Below are positions 35,520 to 43,968 of a stretch of DNA of 64,000 nucleotides, in pieces. A program made the position numbers and the translations under genes. The stretch covers positions 558,001 to 622,000 of the forward strand of contig NZ_PUHY01000015.1 in NCBI RefSeq assembly GCF_002967765.1, given 5' to 3'. A model generated the notes under the pieces. That model had not been told where the DNA came from and searched no databases. It worked only from the letters and a program-made list of their open reading frames with translations. This DNA is from Blastopirellula marina (lineage in GTDB: Bacteria > Planctomycetota > Planctomycetia > Pirellulales > Pirellulaceae). Numbering within the stretch: position 1 is the stretch's first letter; each line of letters opens with the position of its first letter.

Positions 35520-36908
35520 TTATCCTTGGTTCGTCTGTGGTAAGGCGGCTTCTTCATCTGGCGTCACTTCGTCTTGGCATTCATGTTCAGAAGCTGGAGC
35601 ATTGCTCGGGCTACTTGCATTCTTGCGACGCCCAAAAATGAATTGCCGGACGGTCGTCCAAGCGGACATCGCCATCGTGCCCCAGCGAAAGTCATGGACT
35701 TCGCCCGAGTCGAAACAGTTCGCCAAGTCTTCCTCTTCGCCTCGGTAAGATGCCGGAAAACGTACGATCAATTGCATCCCGGAATCTGTCTGCCGCATCA
35801 AGCCGGGGAACAGAGATCCGCGGGCAATCGAGTAAGGCCCTTCCGCGATGGCGATGCATCGTGTGGGGCCAATGGAGAAGCGGCGGTAGCGAAACTCCCA
35901 ACCTTCGACCGTCTTCACAAGCTTCCCCATGGTCATCCAGGGAAGGACGCCGCTGAACGATGAAAAAACGGTGACCTGCGTTTGGTTGGGCTCGATCGCA
36001 TCGCGCCGGAACATCGCCACATCCCAAGCCAGGCGAAAGCCCAGCAATGTGGTTCGTAGGGAACGCTCGAAGGTGAATAAAGACAAGATGAGGATCGGGA
36101 GAGCGATGAGTCCGCCAAGCGCAGGATGGATCCAACATGCGGCGTACATCATCACCAACACAACAACCCGTCCTATGCGGAGGATGGTGTCGACCAACGG
36201 AAATGGGTTGATCAGGATCAATACCTCGAACACGTTGCTTAATACCCAAATACTGGTATAGAACGCGAACATCAGGATCAGCATCGCCATGGCAAGAAAG
36301 CCGGCCAGCGGCCCGCCAGACCCGGCGACATGAATATCCAACAAGTGGTAAACCAGGCGGAAGCCAACTACAAAACCAATCAAGTGAAACAAGATGCCCA
36401 AAATGTCGAGTGGCATTTTTAGGTAGCTGGCGAAGGTGAGAACCGTGTCCTTCAATGCCACCATCAGCGTCATCAAAATGATGGGGATGAAGAACCACGG
36501 CTGGTAAAGAAAGATCAATGCATCGCGTCGATCGGGCTCAGTCAGGAAATAAACTGTCGGGGAGGTTACCGAAAGGACAAACAGGGGAGAGATACCGGTT
36601 GCCGTGATCCCGACCATGTCTTCCAGTCCATGGACGACCATGCCGGCGCGGCGCCGTCCGAAGAAGTCGGAGAGAATGCTTTGCGGTGAGGTATAAAGCT
36701 TCGCATCTTCTTGATCCTGTAGGCTATCCCCCAAAGGTAGACTCGCCTCGGGAACAGCCGCGTCTTGAGCATTCAGCGTAACTGGTGGAACGCTGGCGAG
36801 AATCCCCAGAATCATGAGCCAGAAACAAGGTTTCCAGGTGGCGACGGTCGGGCGAGGGCAACACATGGCGGTAGCTTGCTCGTCTGAGGGGATTTGGGTG
36901 GAATACAC
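35520..36908 (-). CDS. Multi-pass membrane protein, hypothetical
   Basis: A 462-residue protein with an N-terminal signal or anchor (CFWLMILGILASVPPVTLNAQD) and then five or more membrane segments: FLYQPWFFIPIILMTLMVAL, MPLDILGILFHLIGFVVGF, LAGFLAMAMLILMFAFYTSIWV, VVVLVMMYAACWIHPALGGLIALPILILSLF. The C-terminal 160 residues are soluble, with ETDSGMQLIVRFPASYRGEE-like and FRWGTMAMSAWTTVRQFIFGRR segments. I recognise no Pfam-like signature. It may be a transporter-like or envelope protein. An ATG at 36866 is an alternative start. Followed by the terminator at 35297. Confidence 0.65.
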   Translation of the reverse strand: MYSTQIPSDEQATAMCCPRPTVATWKPCFWLMILGILASVPPVTLNAQDAAVPEASLPLGDSLQDQEDAKLYTSPQSILSDFFGRRRAGMVVHGLEDMVGITATGISPLFVLSVTSPTVYFLTEPDRRDALIFLYQPWFFIPIILMTLMVALKDTVLTFASYLKMPLDILGILFHLIGFVVGFRLVYHLLDIHVAGSGGPLAGFLAMAMLILMFAFYTSIWVLSNVFEVLILINPFPLVDTILRIGRVVVLVMMYAACWIHPALGGLIALPILILSLFTFERSLRTTLLGFRLAWDVAMFRRDAIEPNQTQVTVFSSFSGVLPWMTMGKLVKTVEGWEFRYRRFSIGPTRCIAIAEGPYSIARGSLFPGLMRQTDSGMQLIVRFPASYRGEEEDLANCFDSGEVHDFRWGTMAMSAWTTVRQFIFGRRKNASSPSNAPASEHECQDEVTPDEEAALPQTNQG

Positions 36909-37113
36909 GCGGTTCTATCATAACGTTATTGTTCCACCGATCGTGAATATTAAAGCGACCAGGAGAAAACAGCGAAATTGTCGCTAGATCTGGCCGAACT
37001 CTCCGCACAAACCAAACGAGCGGAGCGTCGTCCCGTTGACATAAATCTCGTAGCTAGTTAGCGTTAACCAAGGTTCGATGTTCTAAGCAGATGTGCCCAG
37101 TTCGTCGAACAAG

Positions 37114-37197
37114 GGAGGCGAGCCGAATTGGTTAGGGAGCGGATTTGAAATCCGTCGCCGGTTACGCCGGTTGCAGGTTCGAGTCCTGTCGCCTCCG
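37114..37197 (+). tRNA. tRNA-Ser (anticodon TGA)
   Basis: Acceptor stem GGAGGCG (37114-37120) pairs with CGCCTCC (37190-37196), discriminator G at 37197. The anticodon loop TTTGAAA gives anticodon TGA, flanked by GCGGA/TCCGT. A long variable arm containing CGCCGG-TTA-CGCCGG follows, as class II tRNAs such as serine require, and a T arm AGGTTCGAGTCCTGT. No CCA is encoded. The TGA anticodon (not TCA) excludes selenocysteine. Confidence 0.93.
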
Positions 37198-37222
37198 CTT
37201 TCGTAGAACGCTCAAGCAAGCG

Positions 37223-37260
37223 ACCGCAGCTTTCGTCTGGAAGCTGCGGTTTTCTTTTTC
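37223..37260 (+). terminator. tRNA-Ser transcription terminator
   Basis: A perfect 10-bp stem ACCGCAGCTT (37223-37232) / AAGCTGCGGT (37241-37250) with an eight-base loop, followed by a T-rich run (TTTCTTTTTC). It sits 25 bases after the tRNA. Confidence 0.9.
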
Positions 37261-37370
37261 TGCCGGGCGTGTGCTTGGTATTCGCCTCTTTTGCGGAATC
37301 ACGTGGACTGCTTGCCGCTTGGTGTCTGGCCGTTAGGGAAATTCTGAAGAAACATGTTTGAATCTGGTTG

Positions 37371-37406
37371 CAATCTGTTTCAAGATTGTGGCACAATCGA
37401 TTGAGC
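37371..37406. promoter_or_regulatory. Candidate LacI-type operators
   Basis: Two dyads lie just before the LacI-family gene: CAATCT-GTTTCA-AGATTG at 37371-37388, and GCACAATCGATTGAGC at 37391-37406, a 16-bp near-palindrome with one mismatched pair. The second has the central CG dinucleotide typical of LacI/PurR/RbsR sites. Autoregulation is inferred. Confidence 0.55.
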
Positions 37407-37425
37407 ATAACGATTTGCCTCCATT

Positions 37426-38490
37426 TTGCTCCTCCCTCCGTCTGTTCAAACCGTGAAGAAAGCTCGCGCCAATTCGACGCTCAGCGATGTCGCTAAGGCC
37501 GCCGGCGTGAGCGCATCGACTGCGTCGCGAGCACTAAACGGGCTGGCGCAAAAGTATCGGATCAGTGAAGCGACCGAACAGTTGGTCAAGCAATCGGCTG
37601 AGCGTCTCGGCTTTCGTCCAAGTCAAGTCGCGAGATCTTTGCGGTTGCAGCGAACCGGACTGTTGGGGATTGTAGTCCCCGATCTCTCCAATCCGTTCTT
37701 TTCAGCGATCGCCCGAGAAGTGACTGTCGCGGCGGGCGAAGAGGGGTTCTCGGCGATCATCGCCGACAGCGATGGCTCGGTCGAGAAAGAACGTGAACTA
37801 ATCGAGCAAATGGAAGCCAGAAATGTCGAGTCGCTGGTCGTATGTCCGATTGGTCTCGACTTCGCCCATTTGGAAGCGGCCGCAAGTCGTGGTCTTCCGC
37901 TGGTGACCGTCGATCGATGTCAGGCTAATTCTTCGCTGGTTCAAGTGACTTCCGATCACCTGACTGGAGCCCATCAAGCGATCGAACTGCTGATTGAAAA
38001 TGGGCATCAGCGAATTGGGATCTTGCAAGGTCTTCATGGAACGCTACCCAGCGAGCGTCGCCTAAAAGGCGTGCGAGAAGCACTGGCGGTTGCCGGAATC
38101 GACTACGACCAAAAGTTGGTAGCGGGCGATTCTTTCACGCAAGAATCGGGATATTGTTCGGCTCGGCAACTTCTCACCGAGTCACCCGATCTGACGGCGC
38201 TGTTTGCTATGAGTACGCCGAATGCCTTTGGGGCGTTTCGCGCGGCGAGCGAACTCGGTCGGAAGATTCCCGAAAACCTATCTCTAATCTGCTTCGACGA
38301 TGTCGCCTTCGTAGAGTTCATGCAGGTCCCGCTGACAACCATTGCCCAAAACGTACCTGAGCTTGGGCGGCGTGCTGCCTTGTTGGCGACCGAACAGATG
38401 CAATCAGGCAAGTCTCCTCGTACAAAGATGCACAAAGTCCCCATCAAGCTCATCCAACGAGCATCGGTAGGAAAGGTCCCTCCATTATGA
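37426..38490 (+). CDS. LacI-family transcriptional regulator
   Basis: A 354-residue repressor-like protein. N-terminal LacI helix-turn-helix: TLSDVAKAAGVSASTASRALNG, then the hinge helix ARSLRLQRTGLLGIVVPDLSNPFF. The C-terminal domain is a periplasmic-binding-like sugar-sensing domain (GLPLVTVDRC, NGHQRIGILQG, LICFDDVAFVEFM). It is the first gene of an operon for nucleoside/ribose use, so it probably senses ribose or a nucleoside. The start is unusual: TTG at 37426 or GTG at 37453, with no ATG near. Its stop overlaps the ATG of the nucleoside hydrolase (ATGA, 38487-38490). Confidence 0.9.
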   Translation: MLLPPSVQTVKKARANSTLSDVAKAAGVSASTASRALNGLAQKYRISEATEQLVKQSAERLGFRPSQVARSLRLQRTGLLGIVVPDLSNPFFSAIAREVTVAAGEEGFSAIIADSDGSVEKERELIEQMEARNVESLVVCPIGLDFAHLEAAASRGLPLVTVDRCQANSSLVQVTSDHLTGAHQAIELLIENGHQRIGILQGLHGTLPSERRLKGVREALAVAGIDYDQKLVAGDSFTQESGYCSARQLLTESPDLTALFAMSTPNAFGAFRAASELGRKIPENLSLICFDDVAFVEFMQVPLTTIAQNVPELGRRAALLATEQMQSGKSPRTKMHKVPIKLIQRASVGKVPPL

Positions 38491-39545
38491 AATGGTTAAC
38501 GCCCCTTTTAGTTCTTTTCGTTCTTCCCTCCTTAGTGTCCGCCGAAGAATCGCTCAAGCCGGTGCCGATTATCTTTGACACTGATATTGGTAACGATTGC
38601 GACGACGTGTTGGCTTTGGCCATGCTGCACGCGCTCGAGTCGCGTGGCGAGTGTAAGCTGTTGGCCGTCACGATTACCAAAGATAACGATCTCGCGGCAC
38701 CGTTCACCGATTGCGTGAACACTTTTTATGGCCGCGGCGATATCCCGATTGGTGTCTGCCGCAGCGGCGTGACGCCAGAAGAAGGGAAGTTTAATCCGTT
38801 GGCCAAGGCGGAAAGTGAAGGGGAAGTGCGTTACCCGCACGATTTGGTATCGGGCAAGAATGCACCCTCCGCAGTGAGCGTTTTGAGGAAGACTCTTGCC
38901 GTGGCCGAGGACAATTCGGTTGTGATCTGTCAGGTAGGTTTCTCGACCAACTTGGCAGACTTGCTCGAATCCCCGGCAGATGATTTTAGCAAGCTTGACG
39001 GAATGGAACTCGTCAAAAAGAAGGTACGCCTCCTATCGGTAATGGCCGCAGCGTTCACCGACATTCCTGACGGGAAAACGGGGGAACCGAAACGTTACCG
39101 CGAATACAATGTTTTCAAAGATGTTCCCTCCGCACGCCGGCTGTTCGATAAGTGGCCAGGGAAAATCGTTTGGAGCGGATTTGAGATCGGGCTGAATCTT
39201 CGCTATCCGCACGAAAGCATCGAACGCGATTATGACTACGTCGAGCATCACCCTGTTGCGGAAGCTTACGAGTTGTACATCAAGCCACCGCATGACCGCC
39301 CAACTTGGGACCTCACATCGGTACTGGTCGCGGTTCGTCCTGATCACGGATACTTCGACTTGTCGCCGGAAGGTCAGGTGACCGTGGAAGAAGATGGCTA
39401 TACGAACTTCGTTCCTGGTGAAGGAGGACGCGATCGCTACTTGATCCTGCGTGAAGAGCAGAAGCCACGGATTATCGAAGCGTTGACGCTCCTCTCAAGC
39501 GAGCCTCCTCACAATGTCGCAGCGACTTCCGGAAGCGAAAGGTAG
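38487..39545 (+). CDS. Exported inosine-uridine-type nucleoside hydrolase
   Basis: A 352-residue protein of the IU-nucleoside hydrolase family with an N-terminal signal peptide (LTPLLVLFVLPSLVSAEE). The catalytic Ca-binding motif DTDIGNDCDD follows at about residue 30; the family cleaves the N-glycosidic bond of nucleosides to give free base and ribose. Most bacterial members are cytoplasmic, so secretion is notable. Later segments AVTITKDN, KKVRLLSVMAAAFTD and the C-terminal PTWDLTSVLVAVRPDHGYF fit the family. ATGA overlap with the regulator upstream; four bases before the ribokinase start. Confidence 0.88.
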   Translation: MKWLTPLLVLFVLPSLVSAEESLKPVPIIFDTDIGNDCDDVLALAMLHALESRGECKLLAVTITKDNDLAAPFTDCVNTFYGRGDIPIGVCRSGVTPEEGKFNPLAKAESEGEVRYPHDLVSGKNAPSAVSVLRKTLAVAEDNSVVICQVGFSTNLADLLESPADDFSKLDGMELVKKKVRLLSVMAAAFTDIPDGKTGEPKRYREYNVFKDVPSARRLFDKWPGKIVWSGFEIGLNLRYPHESIERDYDYVEHHPVAEAYELYIKPPHDRPTWDLTSVLVAVRPDHGYFDLSPEGQVTVEEDGYTNFVPGEGGRDRYLILREEQKPRIIEALTLLSSEPPHNVAATSGSER

Positions 39546-39549
39546 TCGG

Positions 39550-40488
39550 ATGCCCAGTTCTGCTAACCCGCCTCGCGTCGTCGTGGTGGGATCGATCAAC
39601 ATGGACCTGGTGCTGACTTGTGCTCAGTTTCCTAAGCCGGGCGAAACGATTGCGGCCGGCTCGTTCAACGAAGTACCAGGTGGCAAAGGCGCAAATCAGG
39701 CCGTATCTGCGGCCCAAGCAGGTGCCCAGGTGAAGATGATCGGTCGTGTCGGAGACGACGGGTTTGGCGATCGTCTGATTCAAGGATTGGTCAAACATCG
39801 TGTTGATTGCGAATCGGTCATTCGAACCAATCAGTGCGAAAGTGGTTTGGCGCTGATCATCGTGGAAAAAAGTGGCCAGAACACGATTGTCACGGTAGCG
39901 GGAGCCAACGGTCAGTTGCTTCCTGAGGACATCGACAGGCTTCGGGCGGTGATTGAAACGTCCGATGTCGTGTTACTGCAACTTGAAGTGCCGCTGGCTA
40001 CCGTGCATCGCACGATCGAGATCGCGCGCGAGACTGGTAAGCGTGTTATTCTCGACCCAGCACCCATTCCTGACGGGTTGGCCGACGAACTCTTACAAGT
40101 TGATTTGATCTGCCCCAATGAACGTGAAGCAGAACAGCTAACAGGGCGATCGATCGAGACGCCCGAGCAAATCGAAGCAGCTGCACGAGCATTGCACCAG
40201 CGGGGCGCGAAGCATGTGGTGATTACCCTTGGCGAGCAAGGCGCCTATCTGCTTGACGAACGTGGTGGACGCCTGATTCCTCCCTTCCCAACCGACGTCG
40301 TCGATACGACGGCAGCCGGCGATGCCTTTGCTGGTGCGCTGGCGGTTTGGTGGGCCGAAGGAGCAACCGTCGAAGATGCCGTGCGATTTGGGAATGCGGC
40401 CGGCGCGATTGCTTCTTCCCGACTGGGCGCCCAACCCAGCATCGGTTCTCGTTCCGATATCGAACACCTCTGGAATACCCAATCATGA
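39550..40488 (+). CDS. rbsK: Ribokinase (PfkB family)
   Basis: A 312-residue sugar kinase. The start at ATG 39550 has an AAGG just upstream, overlapping the previous stop; an ATG at 39514 lies inside the neighbouring gene. The PfkB signatures are GGKGANQAVSAAQAGA (sugar-binding) and DTTAAGDAFAGAL (Asp catalytic base and anion hole), with SINMDLVLT at the N-terminus as in RbsK. It would phosphorylate ribose to ribose 5-phosphate. It is followed by the binding protein of the ABC importer (ATGA overlap). Confidence 0.93.
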   Translation: MPSSANPPRVVVVGSINMDLVLTCAQFPKPGETIAAGSFNEVPGGKGANQAVSAAQAGAQVKMIGRVGDDGFGDRLIQGLVKHRVDCESVIRTNQCESGLALIIVEKSGQNTIVTVAGANGQLLPEDIDRLRAVIETSDVVLLQLEVPLATVHRTIEIARETGKRVILDPAPIPDGLADELLQVDLICPNEREAEQLTGRSIETPEQIEAAARALHQRGAKHVVITLGEQGAYLLDERGGRLIPPFPTDVVDTTAAGDAFAGALAVWWAEGATVEDAVRFGNAAGAIASSRLGAQPSIGSRSDIEHLWNTQS

Positions 40489-41447
40489 AGAATCTATTGC
40501 TAATTACATTGCTGTGCCTTTTAGGCGGATGTTCTGGCGAACAATCCGCGAAGCAAGGGACAGGTGGCAAGAATCAATCTGGCAAGCCAAAGATTGCCCT
40601 GATCATGAAATCGCTGGCCAACGAGTTCTTCTCGACGATGGCCGATGGAGCGGAGCAGTATCAAGCGGAAAATGCCGAACAGTTCGATCTGGTGGTCAAC
40701 GGTATCAAAGACGAACGTGACTTAGGACGGCAAGTCTCGTTGGTGGAAGAAATGATCGCTGCCAATGTCGATGCCATTGTGATTGCACCGGCCGATTCGA
40801 AGGCTTTGGTTCCTGTCCTTCGTCGCGCCAAAAAAACGGGCATTGTCGTGGTTAACATTGATAATCGACTCGATTCCGACGTACTGAAAGCCGAAGAAGT
40901 CGCAATTCCCTTTGTCGGTCCCGACAACAAGGCAGGTGCCAAGAAAGTGGGTGCTTACCTCGCAGGCAAGCTCAAGTCAGGGGACGAAGTTTGCATTCTG
41001 GAGGGGATTCGGACCTCATTCAACGGGCAGCAGCGGTTCGCCGGATTCCAAGAGGCAATGAAAGAAGCGAATATCAAGATTGGCGATCATCAATCGGCTG
41101 AGTGGGAAATGAGCAAAGCGAATACGATTGCAGCTTCCATGCTCAGCGAGCACCCCAACACGAAAGCCATCCTCGCCGCCAACGATAGTATGGCCTTGGG
41201 GGCAGTTGCCGCGGTTAAAGCTGCTGGGAAGAGTGGCGACGTACTAGTCGTTGGCTTCGATAACATCTCAGCCGTCCAACAGGCGATTCAAGAGGGCAAG
41301 ATCTTAGCAACGGCTGACCAGCATGGCGATCAATTGGCCGTCTTCGGAATCCAGAATGCCTTGAAATTGCTGGAGGACAAGGATGCTGTCGTTGAAGATG
41401 TCGAGACGCCGGTCGACTTAATTACGCAAGAGACTCTGGCGAAATGA
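40485..41447 (+). CDS. rbsB: Ribose-type ABC transporter substrate-binding lipoprotein
   Basis: A 320-residue periplasmic-binding protein of the RbsB/PBP1 family. The ATG at 40485 overlaps the ribokinase stop (ATGA), and the signal LLLITLLCLLGGCSGE has a lipobox GGC, so it is lipid-anchored rather than free as in E. coli. The domain begins KPKIALIMKSLANEFFSTMADGAEQYQ and contains DAIVIAPADSKALVPVL, FNGQQRFAGFQEAM and ILAANDSMALGAVAAVKAAG, all RbsB family hallmarks. The ligand is inferred to be ribose from the neighbours. Its stop overlaps the ATPase start (41444-41447). Confidence 0.9.
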   Translation: MKNLLLITLLCLLGGCSGEQSAKQGTGGKNQSGKPKIALIMKSLANEFFSTMADGAEQYQAENAEQFDLVVNGIKDERDLGRQVSLVEEMIAANVDAIVIAPADSKALVPVLRRAKKTGIVVVNIDNRLDSDVLKAEEVAIPFVGPDNKAGAKKVGAYLAGKLKSGDEVCILEGIRTSFNGQQRFAGFQEAMKEANIKIGDHQSAEWEMSKANTIAASMLSEHPNTKAILAANDSMALGAVAAVKAAGKSGDVLVVGFDNISAVQQAIQEGKILATADQHGDQLAVFGIQNALKLLEDKDAVVEDVETPVDLITQETLAK

Positions 41448-42994
41448 TAGCGATCGACACACCGCTATTAGAAGTTACCGGCCTCACTAAACGTTATGGT
41501 GAGCAGACGGTGCTACGGGATTGTCAGCTTGAAGTACGCGCGGGCGAAATTCATACGCTGCTCGGAGGTAACGGCGCCGGTAAGAGCACGATGGTTCGCA
41601 TTATCGCCGGCCTCGTTAATCGAACGACTGGGCAGATGAAGCTTGCTGGGCAGTCATACGAGCCGAAAAACAAACGAGACGCGGAAGTCGCTGGTGTTGA
41701 GATCGTTCAGCAAGAGTTTAACCTCATCCCGACGCTGACCGTCGCCGAGAACCTGTTGCTGACACGATTGCCATCTACCGCTGGCGTGATTAACTATCAC
41801 GAACTTCATCGACACGCCCAGGCGGCCCTCGACCGGCTGGAACTGTCAGGAATCGCGACCGATGCAATCGTCGAAACGCTGGGAGTCGGGCAGCAGCAAA
41901 TGATTGAGATTGCCGCAGCACTCGATCGCAAATGTCGCTTACTCATCCTGGACGAACCGACCGCCGCCCTTAGCAATGCCGAAGCGGAGTCGTTATTTCA
42001 ATGGCTGAACAAGTTGCGTTTCCAAGGTGTCGGAATCATCTATATCAGCCATCGATTGGACGAAGTTTCGCGACTTTCCGATCGCGTTACCGTTCTGCGT
42101 GATGGCGGTTATGTCGGAACGTACGAAGCGGCAAACCTGAGTACAGATCAGATGGTTGAGCTGATGACGGGAGATGTGCACTTGGCGACACACCACAATC
42201 CACCTGCCAGTTCAACGCACGGAGAGAAAGCTGCGTTGAAAGCGATTGCGTTACAAGTGTCAGGGCTTACTGGTGGAATCGTACAGGATGTTTCGTTCGA
42301 AGTTAGTCGGGGCGAGATTCTGGGAATCACGGGGCTGGTCGGTGCCGGTCGATCCGAGTTGCTTCGCCTGATTTTTGGTGCCGACATCGCGACCTCAGGC
42401 GACATTCGAATTGGAGCAAGTGATGTGCCTCGTCGCTTCCGCCATCCAAGCGAAGCGGTCGCCGCGGGAGTCGCCATGGTCACCGAAGACCGAAAGAAGA
42501 ACGGTTTGCTCTTATCGCAGTCGATTCGGATGAATAGTACGTTGGCGGCGTTAGGGAAGTGTTTCCATCGCTGGGGAATCATTCGTTCAGGTGCCGAAGT
42601 TGCCTCGACCGAGCAGCACCGTCAATCGATGGAGATTCGCTGCGAATCGATCGAGCAGCACACGAGTACTCTGAGTGGGGGCAACCAACAGAAGGTTGTC
42701 ATCGCGCGTTGGTTAGCAACGGGGGCAGACGTATTCTTGCTGGATGAACCAACCCGTGGGATCGATGTGCCAGCCCGTCGTCGGATTTACCGCCTTGTCG
42801 ACACGCTGGCGGCAGAAGGCAAGGGGGTGGTCATGGTCAGTAGCGACCTGGAGGAACTATTGGAGACTTGTGATCGGATTGCTGTGATGTCAAACGGTAA
42901 GCTCGTTAAGACATTTGCCCGTCAGGAAATGTCGCACGACGCTATCATGCAAGCAGCGTTTTCAGGTTACCTCGATCGGAGGGCTGAAACGTGA
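41444..42994 (+). CDS. rbsA: Ribose-type ABC transporter ATPase (two ABC domains)
   Basis: A 516-residue fused ATPase of the RbsA/MglA/XylG family. The first domain has Walker A GGNGAGKST, the Q-loop QQEFNLIPTL, a signature-like LGVGQQQMIEIAAAL and Walker B LLILDEPTAALS. The second has the degenerate Walker A GLVGAGRSELL and signature LSGGNQQKVVIARWL with DVFLLDEPTRGID, as is usual in this family. It energises sugar uptake. Overlaps both neighbours (ATGA at 41444, GTGA at 42991). Confidence 0.95.
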   Translation: MIAIDTPLLEVTGLTKRYGEQTVLRDCQLEVRAGEIHTLLGGNGAGKSTMVRIIAGLVNRTTGQMKLAGQSYEPKNKRDAEVAGVEIVQQEFNLIPTLTVAENLLLTRLPSTAGVINYHELHRHAQAALDRLELSGIATDAIVETLGVGQQQMIEIAAALDRKCRLLILDEPTAALSNAEAESLFQWLNKLRFQGVGIIYISHRLDEVSRLSDRVTVLRDGGYVGTYEAANLSTDQMVELMTGDVHLATHHNPPASSTHGEKAALKAIALQVSGLTGGIVQDVSFEVSRGEILGITGLVGAGRSELLRLIFGADIATSGDIRIGASDVPRRFRHPSEAVAAGVAMVTEDRKKNGLLLSQSIRMNSTLAALGKCFHRWGIIRSGAEVASTEQHRQSMEIRCESIEQHTSTLSGGNQQKVVIARWLATGADVFLLDEPTRGIDVPARRRIYRLVDTLAAEGKGVVMVSSDLEELLETCDRIAVMSNGKLVKTFARQEMSHDAIMQAAFSGYLDRRAET

Positions 42995-43941
42995 ACCAGC
43001 GGTACCTCAAAGATCTCGCGTTTCAGTACGGTGGATTGATCGCTGTGCTTATCGCAATGGTGGCTGTTTTTAGTTGGCACAGCGATAACTTCTTACAGCA
43101 ATCAACGTTCACCACGATCGCCAATGGAATTCCCGAGCTCACTTTAGTCGCCGTCGGAATGACGTTTGTATTAGTGATCGGCGGAATCGACTTGTCGGTC
43201 GGAGCGATCTTGGCTTTATCGTCCGCGGTCCTAGGTACGCTGATGGTCGACGCCGGTTGGTCGTTGTGGGCGGCGATACCGGTCTGCTTGCTCAGTGGCG
43301 CCCTATGTGGATTGGTCAACGGTTCGATCTCGGTTGGCTTCGCGATACCGTCATTTATTGTGACGTTAGGCATGATGGAGATTGCCCGCGGCTTGACCAA
43401 AGTGGTGACCGATTCACAAACGAAATATATCGGTTCAGCCGTGGAGGGTATCGGCGAACCACTTCCGCATCTCCAACTATCGATCGCTTTTCTGTTAGCG
43501 CTCGCAGCGGTATTGACCGGGCAGTTCTTACTATCGCGAACCGTTTTCGGGCGATACTGCATTGCGATCGGTACGAATCAAGAGGCCGTGAAAATGTCCG
43601 GCATTCGTACCGAACCTTACACAATCACCGTATTTGTGATTAGCGGGCTCTTGTGCGGCCTCGGTGGGCTGACGCAAGCGTCACGTCTCTCGAGCGTAGA
43701 TCCTAATGCTGCGATCGGCCTCGAACTTTCCGCGATCGCGGCATGCGTAATCGGGGGAACCAGCTTGATGGGAGGGCGAGGAAGTGTCATTCGCTCGTTC
43801 ATCGGCGTGCTTATTATCGCCATCTTGCAGTCTGGTCTGGCACATATGGGCGTGCCCGATGAACTGAAGCAGATAATCACCGGATCGGTTATTGTCGTCG
43901 CGGCGATTATCGATGCGTTGCGAAACTATTTCCGTCACTAG
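42991..43941 (+). CDS. rbsC: Ribose-type ABC transporter permease
   Basis: A 316-residue membrane protein with eight or more helices (BPD_transp_2, RbsC family). Motifs include FVLVIGGIDLSVGAILALSS and ARGLTKV, then GTNQEAVKMSGIRTEPYTITVF and AIAACVIGGTSLMGGRGSV, the EAA-like loop of this family. The start is GTG at 42991, overlapping the ATPase stop. It is the last gene of the ribose operon and is followed by a hairpin at 43949-43968. Confidence 0.95.
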   Translation: MNQRYLKDLAFQYGGLIAVLIAMVAVFSWHSDNFLQQSTFTTIANGIPELTLVAVGMTFVLVIGGIDLSVGAILALSSAVLGTLMVDAGWSLWAAIPVCLLSGALCGLVNGSISVGFAIPSFIVTLGMMEIARGLTKVVTDSQTKYIGSAVEGIGEPLPHLQLSIAFLLALAAVLTGQFLLSRTVFGRYCIAIGTNQEAVKMSGIRTEPYTITVFVISGLLCGLGGLTQASRLSSVDPNAAIGLELSAIAACVIGGTSLMGGRGSVIRSFIGVLIIAILQSGLAHMGVPDELKQIITGSVIVVAAIIDALRNYFRH

Positions 43942-43948
43942 AACCCGA

Positions 43949-43968
43949 TGCCGAGTGGTTACTCGGCA
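43949..43968. terminator. Hairpin between convergent operons
   Basis: A perfect 8-bp inverted repeat TGCCGAGT (43949-43956) / ACTCGGCA (43961-43968) with a GGTT loop. It overlaps the end of the dipeptidase gene and lies eight bases after the permease stop. No T-run on either side, so intrinsic termination is uncertain. Confidence 0.5.

Noticed and set aside
37114-37197. Selenocysteine tRNA
   Set aside because: The anticodon loop reads TTTGAAA, giving TGA (serine); selenocysteine tRNA would have TCA.
37114-37260. Integration site for a mobile element at the tRNA
   Set aside because: No repeat of the tRNA 3' end, integrase or phage gene is visible in the window.
43949-43968. Classical intrinsic terminator with T-run
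   Set aside because: The hairpin is perfect but no T-run follows on either strand, so only a hairpin is claimed.
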